Source: Siphonodentalium dalli (Eukaryota > Mollusca > Scaphopoda > Gadilida > Siphonodentaliidae). Taken from it: 64,000 bases of DNA. The notes under the pieces are model-generated. The model was not told where the DNA came from. It did not search any database and saw only the letters and a program-made list of their open reading frames with translations. Each line of letters begins with the position of its first letter. The first letter of the stretch is position 1. A program made the position numbers and the translations under genes. Shown in pieces: positions 1 through 11,992 of the stretch. The stretch is from the NCBI GenBank assembly GCA_032622095.1, contig CP136063.1, forward strand, positions 41,576,106 to 41,640,105, given 5' to 3'.

Positions 1-37
1 TGTAAAATTTAATGAAAAATATATCAGTGAAAAGTTT

Positions 38-1215
38 GTGGACTTGGAAAATATTTTGCTACAGATGTTTGAAGATGCCAGCAGTCAAATCCGAGGAGCT
101 GAAGGTGGTCGAAATTGGGTCACAATCCATACACATCATTTGGACATGCCTATAACAACTGGGTTGAAAGAGTGGAGGGGTATCCAGTCCCGAAATATAG
201 TTGACAGTATACATGCAGTGTTACAATCGCATGAGGATATTCAACTTGATGAAAGTTTCCTTATTACAGTTGAATGTATTCGCACTATTACTGGAGGACA
301 AGGTGCTATCATTGTAAATGGACCAGACACTGTTATGCATAAGAAATCAATGATACATATTCAAAACAATGATGTGTTATGCATGACACGTGCAATAGTT
401 GTTGCTATGGCTAAAATAAACCAAGTTACCAACGAGGAATGGCGAAGTAACAACAAAATAGAGCCCAAATATTCTTGGAACAACACAAATTCTGCTCTCG
501 GTACTACATGGATCTGTCTAATTCTAAGTGCACATATCAAAAAACATTTTCCACTATGTTGCTAACGTTGGAGTTACCAGTAAACAAACCAGGCAATATC
601 TGCAGGCATATGAACACTTTTTCGAGGTTAATATTATAGTAGTGGGACAAGCTGTTGGAAACAAAATAATCAGGGCCAGTAGTACTTATTTCTGTATCAC
701 CATGATAATCACTTTGATGTAATTGGATCAATCAATGTGTTCTTCGATGTGGCATATTTCTGCGATATGTCTTTAAGACCATTTGCTGATAAATTTACAT
801 GTTTTGCATGTAAGTCGACAAATTGTGTGAAAGATTATCAGATGTCATGCCGAACATGGTATATAACATCCAAAAGCCAGGCATGTTTTGATCGACACAT
901 AACTGGTAATAAATTGTTGTGTCGAAAAGTTTTCAAATGTGTACACTGCCTGAAAGTTATAAACATTATCAGGAGATACCTAAGTGCAGATCCCCATGAG
1001 TGTGGTGAGTTCAAATGTTCAGCGTGCAATATTCTAGTCATTGGAGAACACAACTGTTATTTGAGACCGCCAAAACCAGACTAAGGAGTCAATATATATC
1101 TTCTTTGACTTTGAAGCCAGTCAAGATTCCAGGTTCAAATGTACAGAATACACAACATGAGGTCAATGTGCACTGTGTACAGAGGGAAACAAATGCAGTG
1201 GATGCAAAAAAGTAA
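38..1215 (+). pseudogene. Polinton-type family-B DNA polymerase, N-terminal part (broken)
   Basis: Three successive reading frames resemble the N-terminal half of the protein-primed PolB of Polinton/adintovirus-type elements. Positions 38-565 carry the region ending in a basic patch around KKSMIHIQNND and MTRAIVVA. Positions 737-1084 are rich in Cys/His pairs (CFACKS, CVHC, HECGEFKCSAC). Around 1,090 an FFDFEAS segment fits the Exo I motif (DxE) of the 3'-5' exonuclease. A run ending KCSGCKK is followed by gtaagt at about 1,213, a good splice donor, so the gene appears to have had introns. Frameshifts near 565 and 1,150 and an in-frame TGA break it. The start lies at or beyond the window edge. 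Family assignment is from motif order recalled from related PolB proteins; no search was run. Confidence 0.6.
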
Positions 1216-1454
1216 GTTTATTTGATTTTATTTATGTGTTTGGCAATATACATCATGTACACATCCTGAACTATAAAGGTATGTTTATAATTTAGTGATG
1301 TAATTTCTATATATTTTAACCTAGTTTACCCTAAACTATGATATTCCCATAAATACACCTGAAGTATCAGGACAGCAATTTTATTAGTTTGTGTTTCTAA
1401 TAGAGAGTTATGTGACTGTTCTTATAAAATATTTTTTATTTTTTATCTATTTTT
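1216..1454. other. AT-rich non-coding stretch, probably intron
   Basis: Follows the gtaagt donor of the PolB remnant and has no ORF of note. It runs into the first TTAA MITE fragment, so it is most simply the start of an intron later filled by MITEs. Confidence 0.4.
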
Positions 1455-1458
1455 TTAA

Positions 1459-1622
1459 GATGGATTATCTCTTCAAATAACAAATTTGAAATAGTTGAGT
1501 GGGTATAAAATAATAAAAATGAACTGAACACCCCTGTCCGGAAAGGTTTTTATCAATTATATTGAATTTATTTCGAATATTTTATTGGGACTGTTTATTT
1601 GTCTATTTTTGGAAGACCATTC
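1459..1622 (-). repeat. TTAA-family MITE, one arm only
   Basis: Begins right after TTAA with GATGGATTATCTC and follows the family's right arm in reverse (gggtataaaataat, ctgtccggaaaggtttt, tttcgaatattttattggg). It stops at 1,622 where a second copy starts, so it is a truncated copy. Confidence 0.75.
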
Positions 1623-2127
1623 AAGGTGGATTATCTCTTTGTAAACATGTATTATATAGTTACCGGGGTAGAATACATCTGATATGAATCGAAGACCCCT
1701 GTCCGAAAATGCTTCTATAAATTAATATGGATTTTATTTCGAATAATTTCTGGTCTAAAAATGTGTGGTAACAGACTAGAAATTTTATTGTGTAATTTGG
1801 TCACGACTAAACATTAATTAGACTCATCGTTTATAACTATACTATGGAATACAAACAATCAATCTGGGACATTTGACGTTCGGAACGTAGCTATATGAAC
1901 AGTCTAATGCTCTCTATCGATATATGGTATCACCCGAATGGTCTGTTATAAAAATAGACCTATAAAGTGCCCCAATAAATCGTCTCATTTCATAATAAAA
2001 TATTCGAAATAAAATCAATATTAATTGATAGAAGCATTTCCGGACAGGGGTCGTCAATTCATTATTATTATTTTATACCCACGCAACTATTTCAAATTTG
2101 TTATTTAAAGAGATAATCTATCTTTAA
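1623..2127 (+). repeat. TTAA-family MITE, near full length
   Basis: Left end AAGGTGGATTATCTCTTTG, right end AATCTATCTTTAA. The arms are imperfect inverted copies (tgtccgaaaatgcttctat versus atagaagcatttccggaca; attttatttcgaa versus ttcgaaataaaat). No coding capacity, so non-autonomous. It is head to head with the next copy, sharing TTAA at 2,124-2,127. Confidence 0.85.
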
Positions 2128-2649
2128 AGATGAATTATCTCTTTAAATATTTTTTTAAATAGTTGCGTGTGTATAAAATGATCAATACAAACTGAAGACC
2201 TCTGTCGGGAAAGGCTGCTATCAATTAATTCTGATTGTATTTCGAATATTTTATTGGGTCCGTTTATTTGTCTATTTTTATAACAGACCATTCGGGTTAT
2301 ACCATATAGCGATAGAGAGCATTAGCCTGTTCCTATGACTGCGCAACGAACGTCAAATATACCAGATTAATTGTTTGTATTGTTGTATTCCATAGTTATA
2401 AGCGATAATGGGTATAATTAACGTTTTTTTTGTGACAAAATTACGCAATAAAATTCTGGTCTCTGTTAACAGTAACTACTGTTACTCATTAGTTAAACAA
2501 CCACACATTTTTAGACCTAAAAATATTCGAAATAAAATCAATGTTAATCGATAGAAGCATTTCCGGACAGGAGTCTTCGACTCAGATCTAATATTTTATA
2601 CCCCGGTAACTATATAGGACATGTTTACAAAGAGATAATCCACCTTTAA
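2124..2649 (-). repeat. TTAA-family MITE, near full length, reversed
   Basis: Starts TTAAAGATGAATTATCTC and ends GATAATCCACCTTTAA, the reverse of the preceding copy. TTAA is present at both ends. Its part from about 2,204 onward is also present at 56,127-56,567, which marks the left edge of a segmental duplication. Confidence 0.85.
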
Positions 2650-3699
2650 GGTGTGGGTCATGCAGACTACCGTACTGTGGCTCTAATATTCATGTACTCA
2701 ACCTCGTAGTTGCTCACATTGCCTGTAAAGTGTGCGAGGAACTCACATGGTGATGCAATTTGCCTTGAATGTCGGGCTCGATGCCATAAGTGTTCCAGGA
2801 AATAGTCACAATTAAAAAATTCGCATCGCTGCAGTGTAATGGCTGTGCAAAACGCCAAATCATATTCAGAGGGGGTTCAACACTGCAAGAATTTGGTGAC
2901 TGGCTTTTTGCATAATCCCATCGGGACTACAACATCAGTGCACATAACAGTAAAGGTAAGAAGCAGTTACTCAACTACAAGAAACCACTTTCACATTTAC
3001 TTATTCTTTATTGAGAACCTTTATTTAGATATTTGTATATTTCTACCTCATTCAAGCTATGACGCTGTATTTTTACTGGAATATTTGGTCAGTAAAGGCA
3101 CCCATCCCTCGAAGATCATATGATGCTGATAACAACAAAGTTCAACAATCGTGTTATTGGTGGTCTGAATTTCCTGTCTATGAGACTTTCTAGTCTCCCA
3201 AACGTATTTGGCCTGACAGAATTGAAGAAAGGTATGTTTGTTTACATATAGTTTGTTTTTCAAATATCTGATATTTTCATTTTATCTTTTAAATTTCAGG
3301 TTATTTTCCACATTTCCTAAATGATGACAGTCACCAGTCTTACATTGGACCATACCCCTAAATTGAGAAATATGGAGCTGATATTATATCAGCAAAAAGA
3401 TGAGATATTCAATTTCTCAGAAGAACTTATTCAATATTGTATCTCAGATGTCAATGTTCTTCGTGAGGCTTGTCTGAAATTCCGAGCAATGTTCTTGGAA
3501 CATACAGATGCTGCTGTTGACCCTTTCCAATTCACAACAATTCCAAGTGCATGCATGGCAGCGTACACACTTATTTTTTTTTAGTAGACATATACTGTCA
3601 CACTCATCATGTCAGGTGGAGATGTTGTGGAGGATATCATCCAATTGAAAAAAGTAGGTGGGAAGTCTTTTTGGATGGTGAGTGGCAAATTATTGGTAA
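2650..3699 (+). pseudogene. PolB remnant: exonuclease II-III region (copy 1)
   Basis: Short frames in order match the exonuclease domain of Polinton-type PolB. There is a CNGCAKRQIIFRG segment, then SAHNSKG just before a gtaag donor near 2,956, then after ttcaag a YDAVFLLEYL segment (together Exo II), then LSSLPNVFGLTELKK, then GYFPHFLND after an ag acceptor near 3,300. The ORF 3,321-3,584 holds YCISDVNVLREAC, which fits Exo III (YxxxD), followed by a DPFQFTTIPSACM stretch typical of these proteins. Several in-frame stops and frameshifts separate the pieces, so it is not functional. The Ty3 element interrupts it at 3,700. The same region recurs at 56,568-57,590. Confidence 0.65.
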
Positions 3700-4629
3700 T
3701 GTTATACAGTGACTTCGTCAGGATAAATTATATTTAAATACATAACAGAATTAGCATTAATAATATTAGTATATTTCTCGGTACGCAAGACATTTATAAA
3801 AATAACCGGCACAGCATGAGTTAATTTACTAATGTTTGTTGCACTCTTAGCTTTGCACACGACCTTTTCTATTCACTCATCTCATGCGCCCTAAATTTAG
3901 AGTGGTCAACAAATCTGATTCCCCGGACCTCGTGATCGAACATTGAACACGCACACACAAACAGGTCACTTGTCAATACCTGGAGCTGGGGGCAACATCT
4001 CCTCACATGTTTGGATCAATATAAAAAAATACACTTATGCTCTTTAACGCTCTTGACTTTTGTCAATACAGACAAGGTAATTATTGTAACACAAATTTGG
4101 TCGTTTAAACACATGTCATTTCATCACTTTGTTGAACTTGGTTTTTAGTTATTGGAGATCTAGTAAATAATTTAGTAGTCTTAATGTTAACTAATTTTCA
4201 ATAGGGGGGGTTTTAAAAAGGAAATAAGAAATATTTGTACATGGACAAAGATATAGTCCACATAAAGTAAAGTTTCGAGAATAATATAAAGAGTGAAGTC
4301 ATTTACGCTAACTTTAAATGATATATCTCATTCCCACATTTTGTATTATTATTAGGATGTTTTAATAAATTCAGAGTCTACCAACTACGATGTGTGTATA
4401 CGATGTGCTTAATATTTGATGGGCTAGATATAAAGCCGACTTTCATGCTATACAGAATTTCATATATAAAAGTATAGAGACTCATAAGGTGAGATCGTTC
4501 CTTTCTTAAATACCCTGTTCATCACACGTATCTATATACCACTCAAATATTCAGAGAGGCTAAAGTTTATAAATGACTGTCGTGCTCGCCAGAGTTAGCC
4601 AGGAACCCCTATACCCACGGTGTGCGACA
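3700..4629 (+). repeat. 5' LTR
   Basis: 930 bp, TG...CA bounded, repeated at 11,993-12,939. It contains a TATA-like box and is followed after one base by the primer binding site. Confidence 0.95.
4463..4470 (+). promoter_or_regulatory. TATA box of the 5' LTR
   Basis: TATATAAA lies about 160 bp before the LTR end, with a plausible initiation zone 25-35 bp downstream. The same box is in the 3' LTR near 12,765. Assignment is by motif and position only. Confidence 0.5.
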
Positions 4630-4630
4630 G

Positions 4631-4648
4631 TGGCGCCCGGACGTGGAC
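4631..4648 (+). other. Primer binding site, tRNA-Lys type
   Basis: TGGCGCCCGGACGTGGAC starts one base after the LTR. TGGCGCCC is complementary to a tRNA 3' end ...GGGCGCCA, as in tRNA-Lys. Fifteen of 18 bases agree with the well-known Lys3 primer site. The actual host tRNA is inferred. Confidence 0.75.
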
Positions 4649-5546
4649 TTTCTGAAGCTTTTGGAGCAAGAATTTGAGTGACTTTCATATATTCTATTTT
4701 CGGGGTGTTCGTATGACGTGTTTGGAGTTCGTAATCACGTGTTCGGAATTCGTAACCAAGAAACTCTGATGCATACAGCATTACCAAATCGTATAGAAAA
4801 CGTGCACAAAATCGAAGATTTCTTATCGCAAACGGTTACATTTCTAAATGGATTGGGAGATAACATGGTGATAGTAACAATTCGACATTGAATAACACTA
4901 AAGGAAGGACCCATGTCAACACAGAGAAGTTTGTAACATTTGAGAAAATTCGTTTCAAATCGAAATTTGAGTCGCCGAAGTTCGAGTTATCCGGAAGTGA
5001 ACTATGGTGAACTTTTGGGAAGATGTGTGACTGATATTTCAGGACAAATGTTGATATTGTCGAAATATGAATATGAATATTTTGGTTATAATTGTATGTA
5101 ACAGTCAGGTTTACACATATAGTCACACACAGCATATACAAAAACATGCAGTTTAAATTACCGTTAAAAACAGTTTCACACTCGGTTAATTGGAAAAATG
5201 AGAAATATCATTGGAAAAAAATTAATCGTAGCCAGTTTAGGGTCCCTTCATCACTCTCTAACCCTTTCTGACTATACAATTGTACTGTAACCATTGTTTA
5301 TTTACTAATCATTCTGTTTGTAAGTTTGCATGCTAATCTTTTGAATAAGTTTATAGGTACATGTAGAACAAAATGAAATTGACCATTATTTTCAGGTTGG
5401 GGTTGAAGTTGTGAAATAAATTTAGTAGCAAGGGAAATAGTTAATGTATATATTTTCTATGAAATATATTCCGAACTAGCTAATTTTCAGACTAATATTT
5501 TCATAACGTGAAAGGAAAGTACAACTTTTCACTTCAGAGTTGCAAA
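4649..5546 (+). other. Untranslated leader of the Ty3 element
   Basis: About 900 bp between PBS and the gag ATG with no convincing ORF on the plus strand. A longer minus-strand frame at 4,836-5,147 shows no recognisable motif and is taken as chance. Confidence 0.6.
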
Positions 5547-6262
5547 ATGGCGGAGATGTCAGAAGATGAATTCCGTACAATGATGGAGGGTTTTGAAAAA
5601 ATGGGATGCAAACCAAAAGTTAATACACCTTTTGAACTTGCAGTGTGGCTTGCAGAAAAAAAGAGGGAGCCAGTTGATGTTTATAATGATCAAACTAAAG
5701 AGAGAATCATTGTACAACCAGCGAAAGCAAATGTTAAATTACCTGTATTTTCAGGCGAGGGTAAAAATGAGTGTACATTTAATACTTGGAAATATGAGTT
5801 AGGATGTATTAAGTTAGAAAAAGTGGCAGAGCATGAATTATTACAGGCAATAAGGAGATCCCTAAGAGGGAGAGCAGCTCAATCTATCATTAGGTTAGGA
5901 CCTAATGCTACTTCGGCTCAAATTGTTAACAAAAACTTAAAAGTTCAGGTAGAGAGATTAATAACAATTCAAATTTTCAGCAGACACCCAATGGCAGAGG
6001 TAGATATAACCAGCAACAAGGTAATAGTGGATATAGAGGTCATTTCATAAATAGGTACCAGACACCAAATAGAGGTAGATATATAGCAAGTCAAGGTAAC
6101 TATACAAATAGAGGTTCATTTTCAGGTCAAGGCCAAGGACAGGGGGAGATAACTTGCTGGTCTTGTGGGGGTAAGAATCACAAATCATTCAATTGTGTAC
6201 ACGGACAAGAGAGGGGACAAAATAATAGTCAGTCTTTAAACTACAAAGGGTTCATGGGGTAG
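5547..6262 (+). pseudogene. gag: gag of the Ty3 element, PNMA-like capsid, internally deleted
   Basis: The ATG at 5,547 sits in a good context (gcaaaatggcgg). The first ~130 residues resemble PNMA-type Ty3 capsids: KLPVFSGEGK, FNTWKYE, then AIRRSLRGRAAQSIIRLG. After about 5,930 the capsid C-terminal half is missing and the frame changes. The 5,547 frame ends at 6,050, while the nucleocapsid continues in another frame with Arg/Gly/Gln-rich repeats and a CCHC zinc knuckle CWSCGGKNHKSFNC at 6,155-6,196, ending at TAG 6,260-6,262. Gag would normally package element RNA; here the capsid cannot be complete. Pol begins just downstream in the -1 frame relative to the knuckle. Confidence 0.8.
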
Positions 6263-6270
6263 GTGTGACC

Positions 6271-9200
6271 ATGAACCAGAGTGACAGTTTGAATAACTGC
6301 GAAAAAGCACCAAAGAGGACCCCAGTTGTAAATGGCAGTCCCACAGAGGCAACCATTATCTTAGTGGGAATTCAAGTTCCATCTCTTCTTGATTCAGGTA
6401 GTACTATTTCAGCAGTCAGTCAATCATTTTATGAGAAATATTTATCACAAATTAAAGTGGAACACTTGGACATATTATTGAATATAGAGTGTGCAGATGA
6501 CAATAGTTTGCCATACAATGGATTTATAACTGCAAATATAAATATTCCAGGTACATCTGAAAATAACTTGCAATGTATTCTGTTGGTTGTGCCCAATAGT
6601 GTATATAATAGTAAGGTACCAGTATTATTAGGTACTGATGTACTAAATGAATTAATGAATATCTGTAAAATTAATAATGGAGTCAAATTTTTGCAAACTG
6701 CAAAAATGCCAACGCCATGGTATTTGACATTCAGATGTTTGTCTCTACGTGAGAGAAAGTTGCGTCAAAATAATTTTGTACTTTGCGTTTTTCGCTGTGC
6801 AGAAGTGGACAAAATAATTTTAAAGCCAAACACGGAACGCACCATTGCTTGTAGTGTGGATAAGAAGATACCAGATTATGACACAGTTTGTTTATTGCAA
6901 CCAGCATGCAGAGCTAAATTCTTGGAAATTCCACCATATCTCATGAATTTCAAGAAAACAGGAGATAGGGAGATCTTCAATTTTTGTTTTTCAAATACAA
7001 CAAATCAAACAGTAATTATTTTACCAAAAACTATTGTGGCTGAAGCACAACCAGTTACCATAGCTGAGAATGAAGAAAAAGAAGTTACGGAAGCAAATAG
7101 AGAAGAAATAGTATTACAAAAGGTAAAAATAGAGCCAACATTGACTACACAGCAAAAAAGTCAAGTTGAAGAACTTATCCAAGAATTTGCAGATATCTAT
7201 TCAATTGGGGATACAGATATTGGATTCACAGATAAAGTAAAACATAGAATTGAATTAACAAATGAAGTACCATTCAAACAGCGATATCGGAAGATCCCAC
7301 CGGCAATGATTGATGAAGTGCGGAATCATTTGCGACAACTGGAGGCGACTGGGATTATAAAACCTTCTTACAGTCCATGGGGGTCAAATATGGTATTAGT
7401 TCGCAAGAAATCAGGAGAATTACGCATAGCAATAGACTTCCGACAATTGAACCAAAGGACAATCAAGGACGCATACAGTTTACCAAGAATTGAAGATGTG
7501 ATAGACTGTTTACGAGGATCGACCTACTTTAGTCTCTGTGATGCTCGTATGGGTTATTATCAGGTTTCTCTTCATGAAGATCACAAAGAAAGGACGGCAT
7601 TCACGGCAGGACCACTATGACATTGGTCGTTCGAACGCCTTCCGTTTGGTTTGTCGAACAGTGGAGCTTGTTATCAGCGGTTAATGAAACAGATCTTGGA
7701 TGGCTTAAACCACAATATACTGTGTGTTTTTATTGATGATATTATTTCATTTTCGCCAGGATTCTCAGAACATTTAGTTAGACTCAGACGGTTATTTGAA
7801 CGATTGAGAGAAAATGGATTAAAGTTATCCCCAGGTAAGTGTGAATTCTTGAAACGTAAGATCCGGTATGTGGGTCATATGGTTTCGGGAGAAGGTGTAG
7901 AACCAGATCCAGAAAAGATTGATAAAGTAAAAAATTGGCCTCTTCCAGGAAATCCAGATGAGGTACGTCGTTTCGTTGCTTTTGCATCATATTATAGAAA
8001 ATTTGTCAAAGATTTTGCAAAAGTAGCTAAACCATTACAAGAACTGATTCCACCGTCAAATGTGAAGAAAAAAAGAAAAGGGAAGTATAAGGCAATTTTC
8101 AGTGAAAAGTGGACATGGGAGAGTAAGCATCAGGATGCATTTGAAGGACTCAAGGACAGATTGGTGACATATCCTATATTAGGCTATCCAGATTTTAAGG
8201 TAAGTTTCGAGTTGCACACCGATGCTAGCCTTGACGGCCTCGGTGGGGTGTTATACCAGCAAGTAGATGGAGTTAAAAGAGTAATTGCTTACGCAAGCCG
8301 TGGAGTAACAAAAAGTGAAAGAAACTACCCCGCACACAAGCTGGAATTTCTAGCATTGAAGTGGGCAGTGGTGGATAAATTCCACGACTATCTATATGGT
8401 TGTAGATTCGAGGTTTTGACTGACAACAACCCAATGACTTATGTATTATCAAGCGCAAAATTGGACGCGACAGGACATAGATGGTTAGCAGCATTAGCAG
8501 CCTATGACTTTACAATAAAGTATCGCCCTGGAAAGAATAATGCTGATGCTGATTCATTATCCAGAATGAAGCAGATACCAGTGAAGGAAGATTCGATAAA
8601 GACAGTGCCAGAAAGCGTGGTAAAAGAAATTTGCCAGGCCATGCAATTTCAACAACCATACTGTGGAAGTGTAGGAGCATCAGACCAAGAATATCCGGAA
8701 GAGGAAATAACAGGGAGCAATATAGACATAATGACAATTTCAGACTGGAGAAGATTACAACGAAATGATAAGATTATTGGGAAGTGGCTACCATTTATAA
8801 AGAAAGGAGAAATTCCAAACCGAAAAAGTATCCCACAAATTAAGGAACATTCAGCATTTTTTAGACATTTCAAAGCTTTCAAGATGAGAAGAAGCGTATT
8901 GTATAAAGAAACAACATTTAATGGAGTTCACAGAAACCAACTGGTTCTTCCAAAAGAGAAGGTAGACACAGTGATACAAGCACTACATACAAATATTGGT
9001 CATCCAGGACAAGATAGAACCATTTCACTAATTAAAGAGCGGTTTTATTGGCCAGGAATTGATAGTAAGGTAGAAGATTTTATTAGAAATTGTCCCCGGT
9101 GTGTTAGAAGAAAATCGCAGAAAAATACTACAGCTCAGTTAGTTTCCATACAAACAACGCAGCCACTGGAAATGGTTTGCATGGACTTTCTAACACTGGA

Positions 9201-10695
9201 ACCAACAAGAGGAGGGCTTAAGAATATTATAGTAATCACTGACCATTTTACGAAATATGCGCAAGCATATGTTACCAAGGACCAGGCAGCAGAAACAACG
9301 GCAAGTTTATTCTATAATAATTTCATTGTGCATTATGGATTACCACATAGAATACATTCGGATCAAGGAAGAAATTTTGAATCCAAAATTATCAAGCAAC
9401 TATGTGAATTATGTGGTATAGAGAAGACTCACACGTCAATTTATCATCCTCAAGGGAATGGAATTTGCGAGAGATATAATAAATCCTTAATTGGAATGCT
9501 CGGAACCTTGGAACCGGATAAAAAGAGAGATTGGAGTAAATATATTGGACCGTTTGTAAGTGCTTACAACAGTACAAGTCATGAAAGTACCGGTGTTTCA
9601 CCTTATCTGTTGATGTTTGGTAGAAACCCAAGAATGGCGATTGATGTAGCGTTTGGGATTAAAGACGATGGAGGAGCAGATTCAGTGGAAGAATATATTT
9701 CAAATCTGAGGAGAAGGATTTCCGAAGCACATGAACGAGTCAGAGAGATGACTATGAAGAGTCGGATGAGAAGTGAACGAAATTACAACAAGAAAGCTAG
9801 AGCATCAAAGATTGAAATAGGAGACAGAGTATTAGTAAGGATATTAGCCTTTGAAGGACCACATAAGTTAAGTGACAAATATGAAGATCCCATATATAAA
9901 GTTGTTCAACAACCAGTACAAGATATTCCAGTATATATAGTAGAATCGGAACGGGGAATAAGAAAAACCATTCACAGGAATCATTTGCTTCCAGTAAATT
10001 GGCCCATGCCAACAAGTGTCATAGTAGAAGAACAATCAAGTGCCATACCGGCAGATGATGAAATGGAGAAGGGAAAGAATTACACGAAAATGAGGGTGGA
10101 GGAAAATGGTGGACAATCAGATGACGAATCAGACGATGAATTAGAGGAAATAGTGTCAGAGATAAAGGGTGCACCCATAGAGTCCAGAGAAGAGGACAAA
10201 GTAGAGAAGACAACAGATGTCTATTTGAGAACTGAAATTCTCGATGAGGGAGAGACAAATGTTACGAGTGACGACTCTGCAGAGGATAATCAACAAGATG
10301 AAGTTGTAGATATCCAACATGTAGAGCAGCAAAAGGTAAGAAATAGTCAAACTCGAGAAGAGATTGATAATGTGGTAGAATCACAATCAGAAATTCCACC
10401 AAGTCAGGAAGACGAAAGTCAGGTAAGAAATATTCAAACTCAAGAAGAGGTTGAAAAGGAAGTTACTCACCCACCGATTCCAACCAGACGTTCAAACCGA
10501 TATACAAGGAAACCATATTGGGAGTCAGATTATGTATCACATAGAGCTATAGAGAGTTCAATGCCATTAGTTAATGTTTCGGATACAATCCGGCAAATAA
10601 AGCTAAATGTCTTGAAAACTCTCACTGATAAGCAGATATTTGTAGGGATGGAACCATCTGTAGTTCAGAAAACCCTTGAAACAATGTTAGAATGA
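6271..10695 (+). pseudogene. pol: pol polyprotein (protease-RT-RNase H-integrase) with one stop codon
   Basis: One frame runs from the ATG at 6,271 to 10,695 (an upstream GTG at 6,265 is also in frame), interrupted only by TGA at 7,618-7,620. Domains in order: aspartic protease with LLDSGSTISA near 6,390; RT with DFRQLNQRTIKD, a DARMGYYQV segment (motif A Asp) and FIDDIISF (motif C); RNase H with HTDASLDGLGG and LTDNNPMTYVL; integrase with HTNIGH and CPRC (HHCC zinc site), then MDF, HSDQGRNF and NGICERYN (D,D,E). A GPY/F-like segment ends near HRNHLLPVN, followed by a long acidic tail. The TGA falls between RT motif A and the FGLSN block and would truncate the product unless read through. All catalytic residues seen are intact. 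Confidence 0.93.
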
Positions 10696-11992
10696 CAAAC
10701 ATTTTTGCATAGTGAAAATTCCGATATAAATATTTTCAATGTCCAAACAAATATCAAGTTCTGAGTTTGAGAAGGAAAATTATGCATGGTAAGGATTATT
10801 ATTTTATGTTATTGTTCGGACTATCAGGAATACAGTAGGATTACAGCTGACAATCCAGTGCAGCCAAAACTCATATGAGGTACCAGTTTTCAAGTAATTC
10901 TTTATTTCAGCGTATAACCCTGTGATTAACATAATTTGTTTTTCAGAATCATGTATAATTAAAATAGTATTAGTACAGTGATATTTTTAAATTGTATTGT
11001 ATTTGCAGCTGATAATCGCAGAGACATTTTATTTGCAGTTTATTATCGCAGAGATTTTACCGTAAATGTTTAGTCAAATATAGTGACAAGATAAGCCAAT
11101 TTGAGTTTGAAGTACATGTATTAAAGTTATATAGGCACATAATATATTGACAATTCCATTTGAAGAAATATTTGTATGGATAATTTTTCTCCAGGTTTTG
11201 ATTAATCATTAAGCGATTGGTCGTCGCAGCATTTTAATGTATATGGTATGAATTTAGAGCATAAACACTCTTTCAAGTCAGACAACAGATTTGTTATTCC
11301 ATATAAAATTTTCAGCCAATTCAGGCTATACCAGTAATTGTGATTTGCATTTTTCATTGTTATCATTTTTGTTCAGTCATGTCATAACTTTTGATATATC
11401 TGGCATTTCTTGCAATGGATCACTAATTTAATTTGAGTTTATCTGTTGATTAATTAATTGATGAACCAGAACTTAGTGTTCTGATGTCCAAGTTCAATAA
11501 AATAAAATTTATAAATTTGATAGATTAGTCTAGTGACCATATTGTAGGAGAGGCAAGATTAACAATTTTGTATGTTTTAGATTTAATGTTTTGCTGTCCA
11601 TAAATTAAATTTTTATCTTCGCATAGATCATTCATGGTAAACGAATTGAAATAAGCTAGTGTATTTCATTTTTTGAAACTTCATGATGAATAAATGCATG
11701 TTTGTTTGTCATAAGAATTTGAGATGAGATGTTTACGATTGATCTGAGGTTGAAATTTCAGATATTTACTTTTGTGTGTCAGTAAATTGACATATTGAGT
11801 ATGTGTGTATTTTGTGGACTTTTATAGTCAAGTAAGTTATATTACACCCATATTTTTAGTACAGCATATGTGTTGGCGTGTACATATTGACAATTTGGAT
11901 AGTTATTTTGATAAAACAGCATTAGAAATGGGTATTATGAGAATGATTAGTTGTAAATGACAGGGATGTCATATATTTTTGGAGGGGGAGTA
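10696..11992 (+). other. 3' untranslated region of the Ty3 element
   Basis: About 1.3 kb without a credible ORF between pol and the 3' LTR. No env-like gene with signal peptide or membrane anchor is visible on the plus strand. Confidence 0.7.
11981..11990 (+). other. Polypurine tract
   Basis: GGAGGGGGAG lies two bases before the 3' LTR, the expected site and composition for plus-strand priming. Confidence 0.85.

Noticed and set aside
10696-11992. Possible env gene of the Ty3 element
   Set aside because: No plus-strand ORF of useful length, signal peptide or transmembrane segment.
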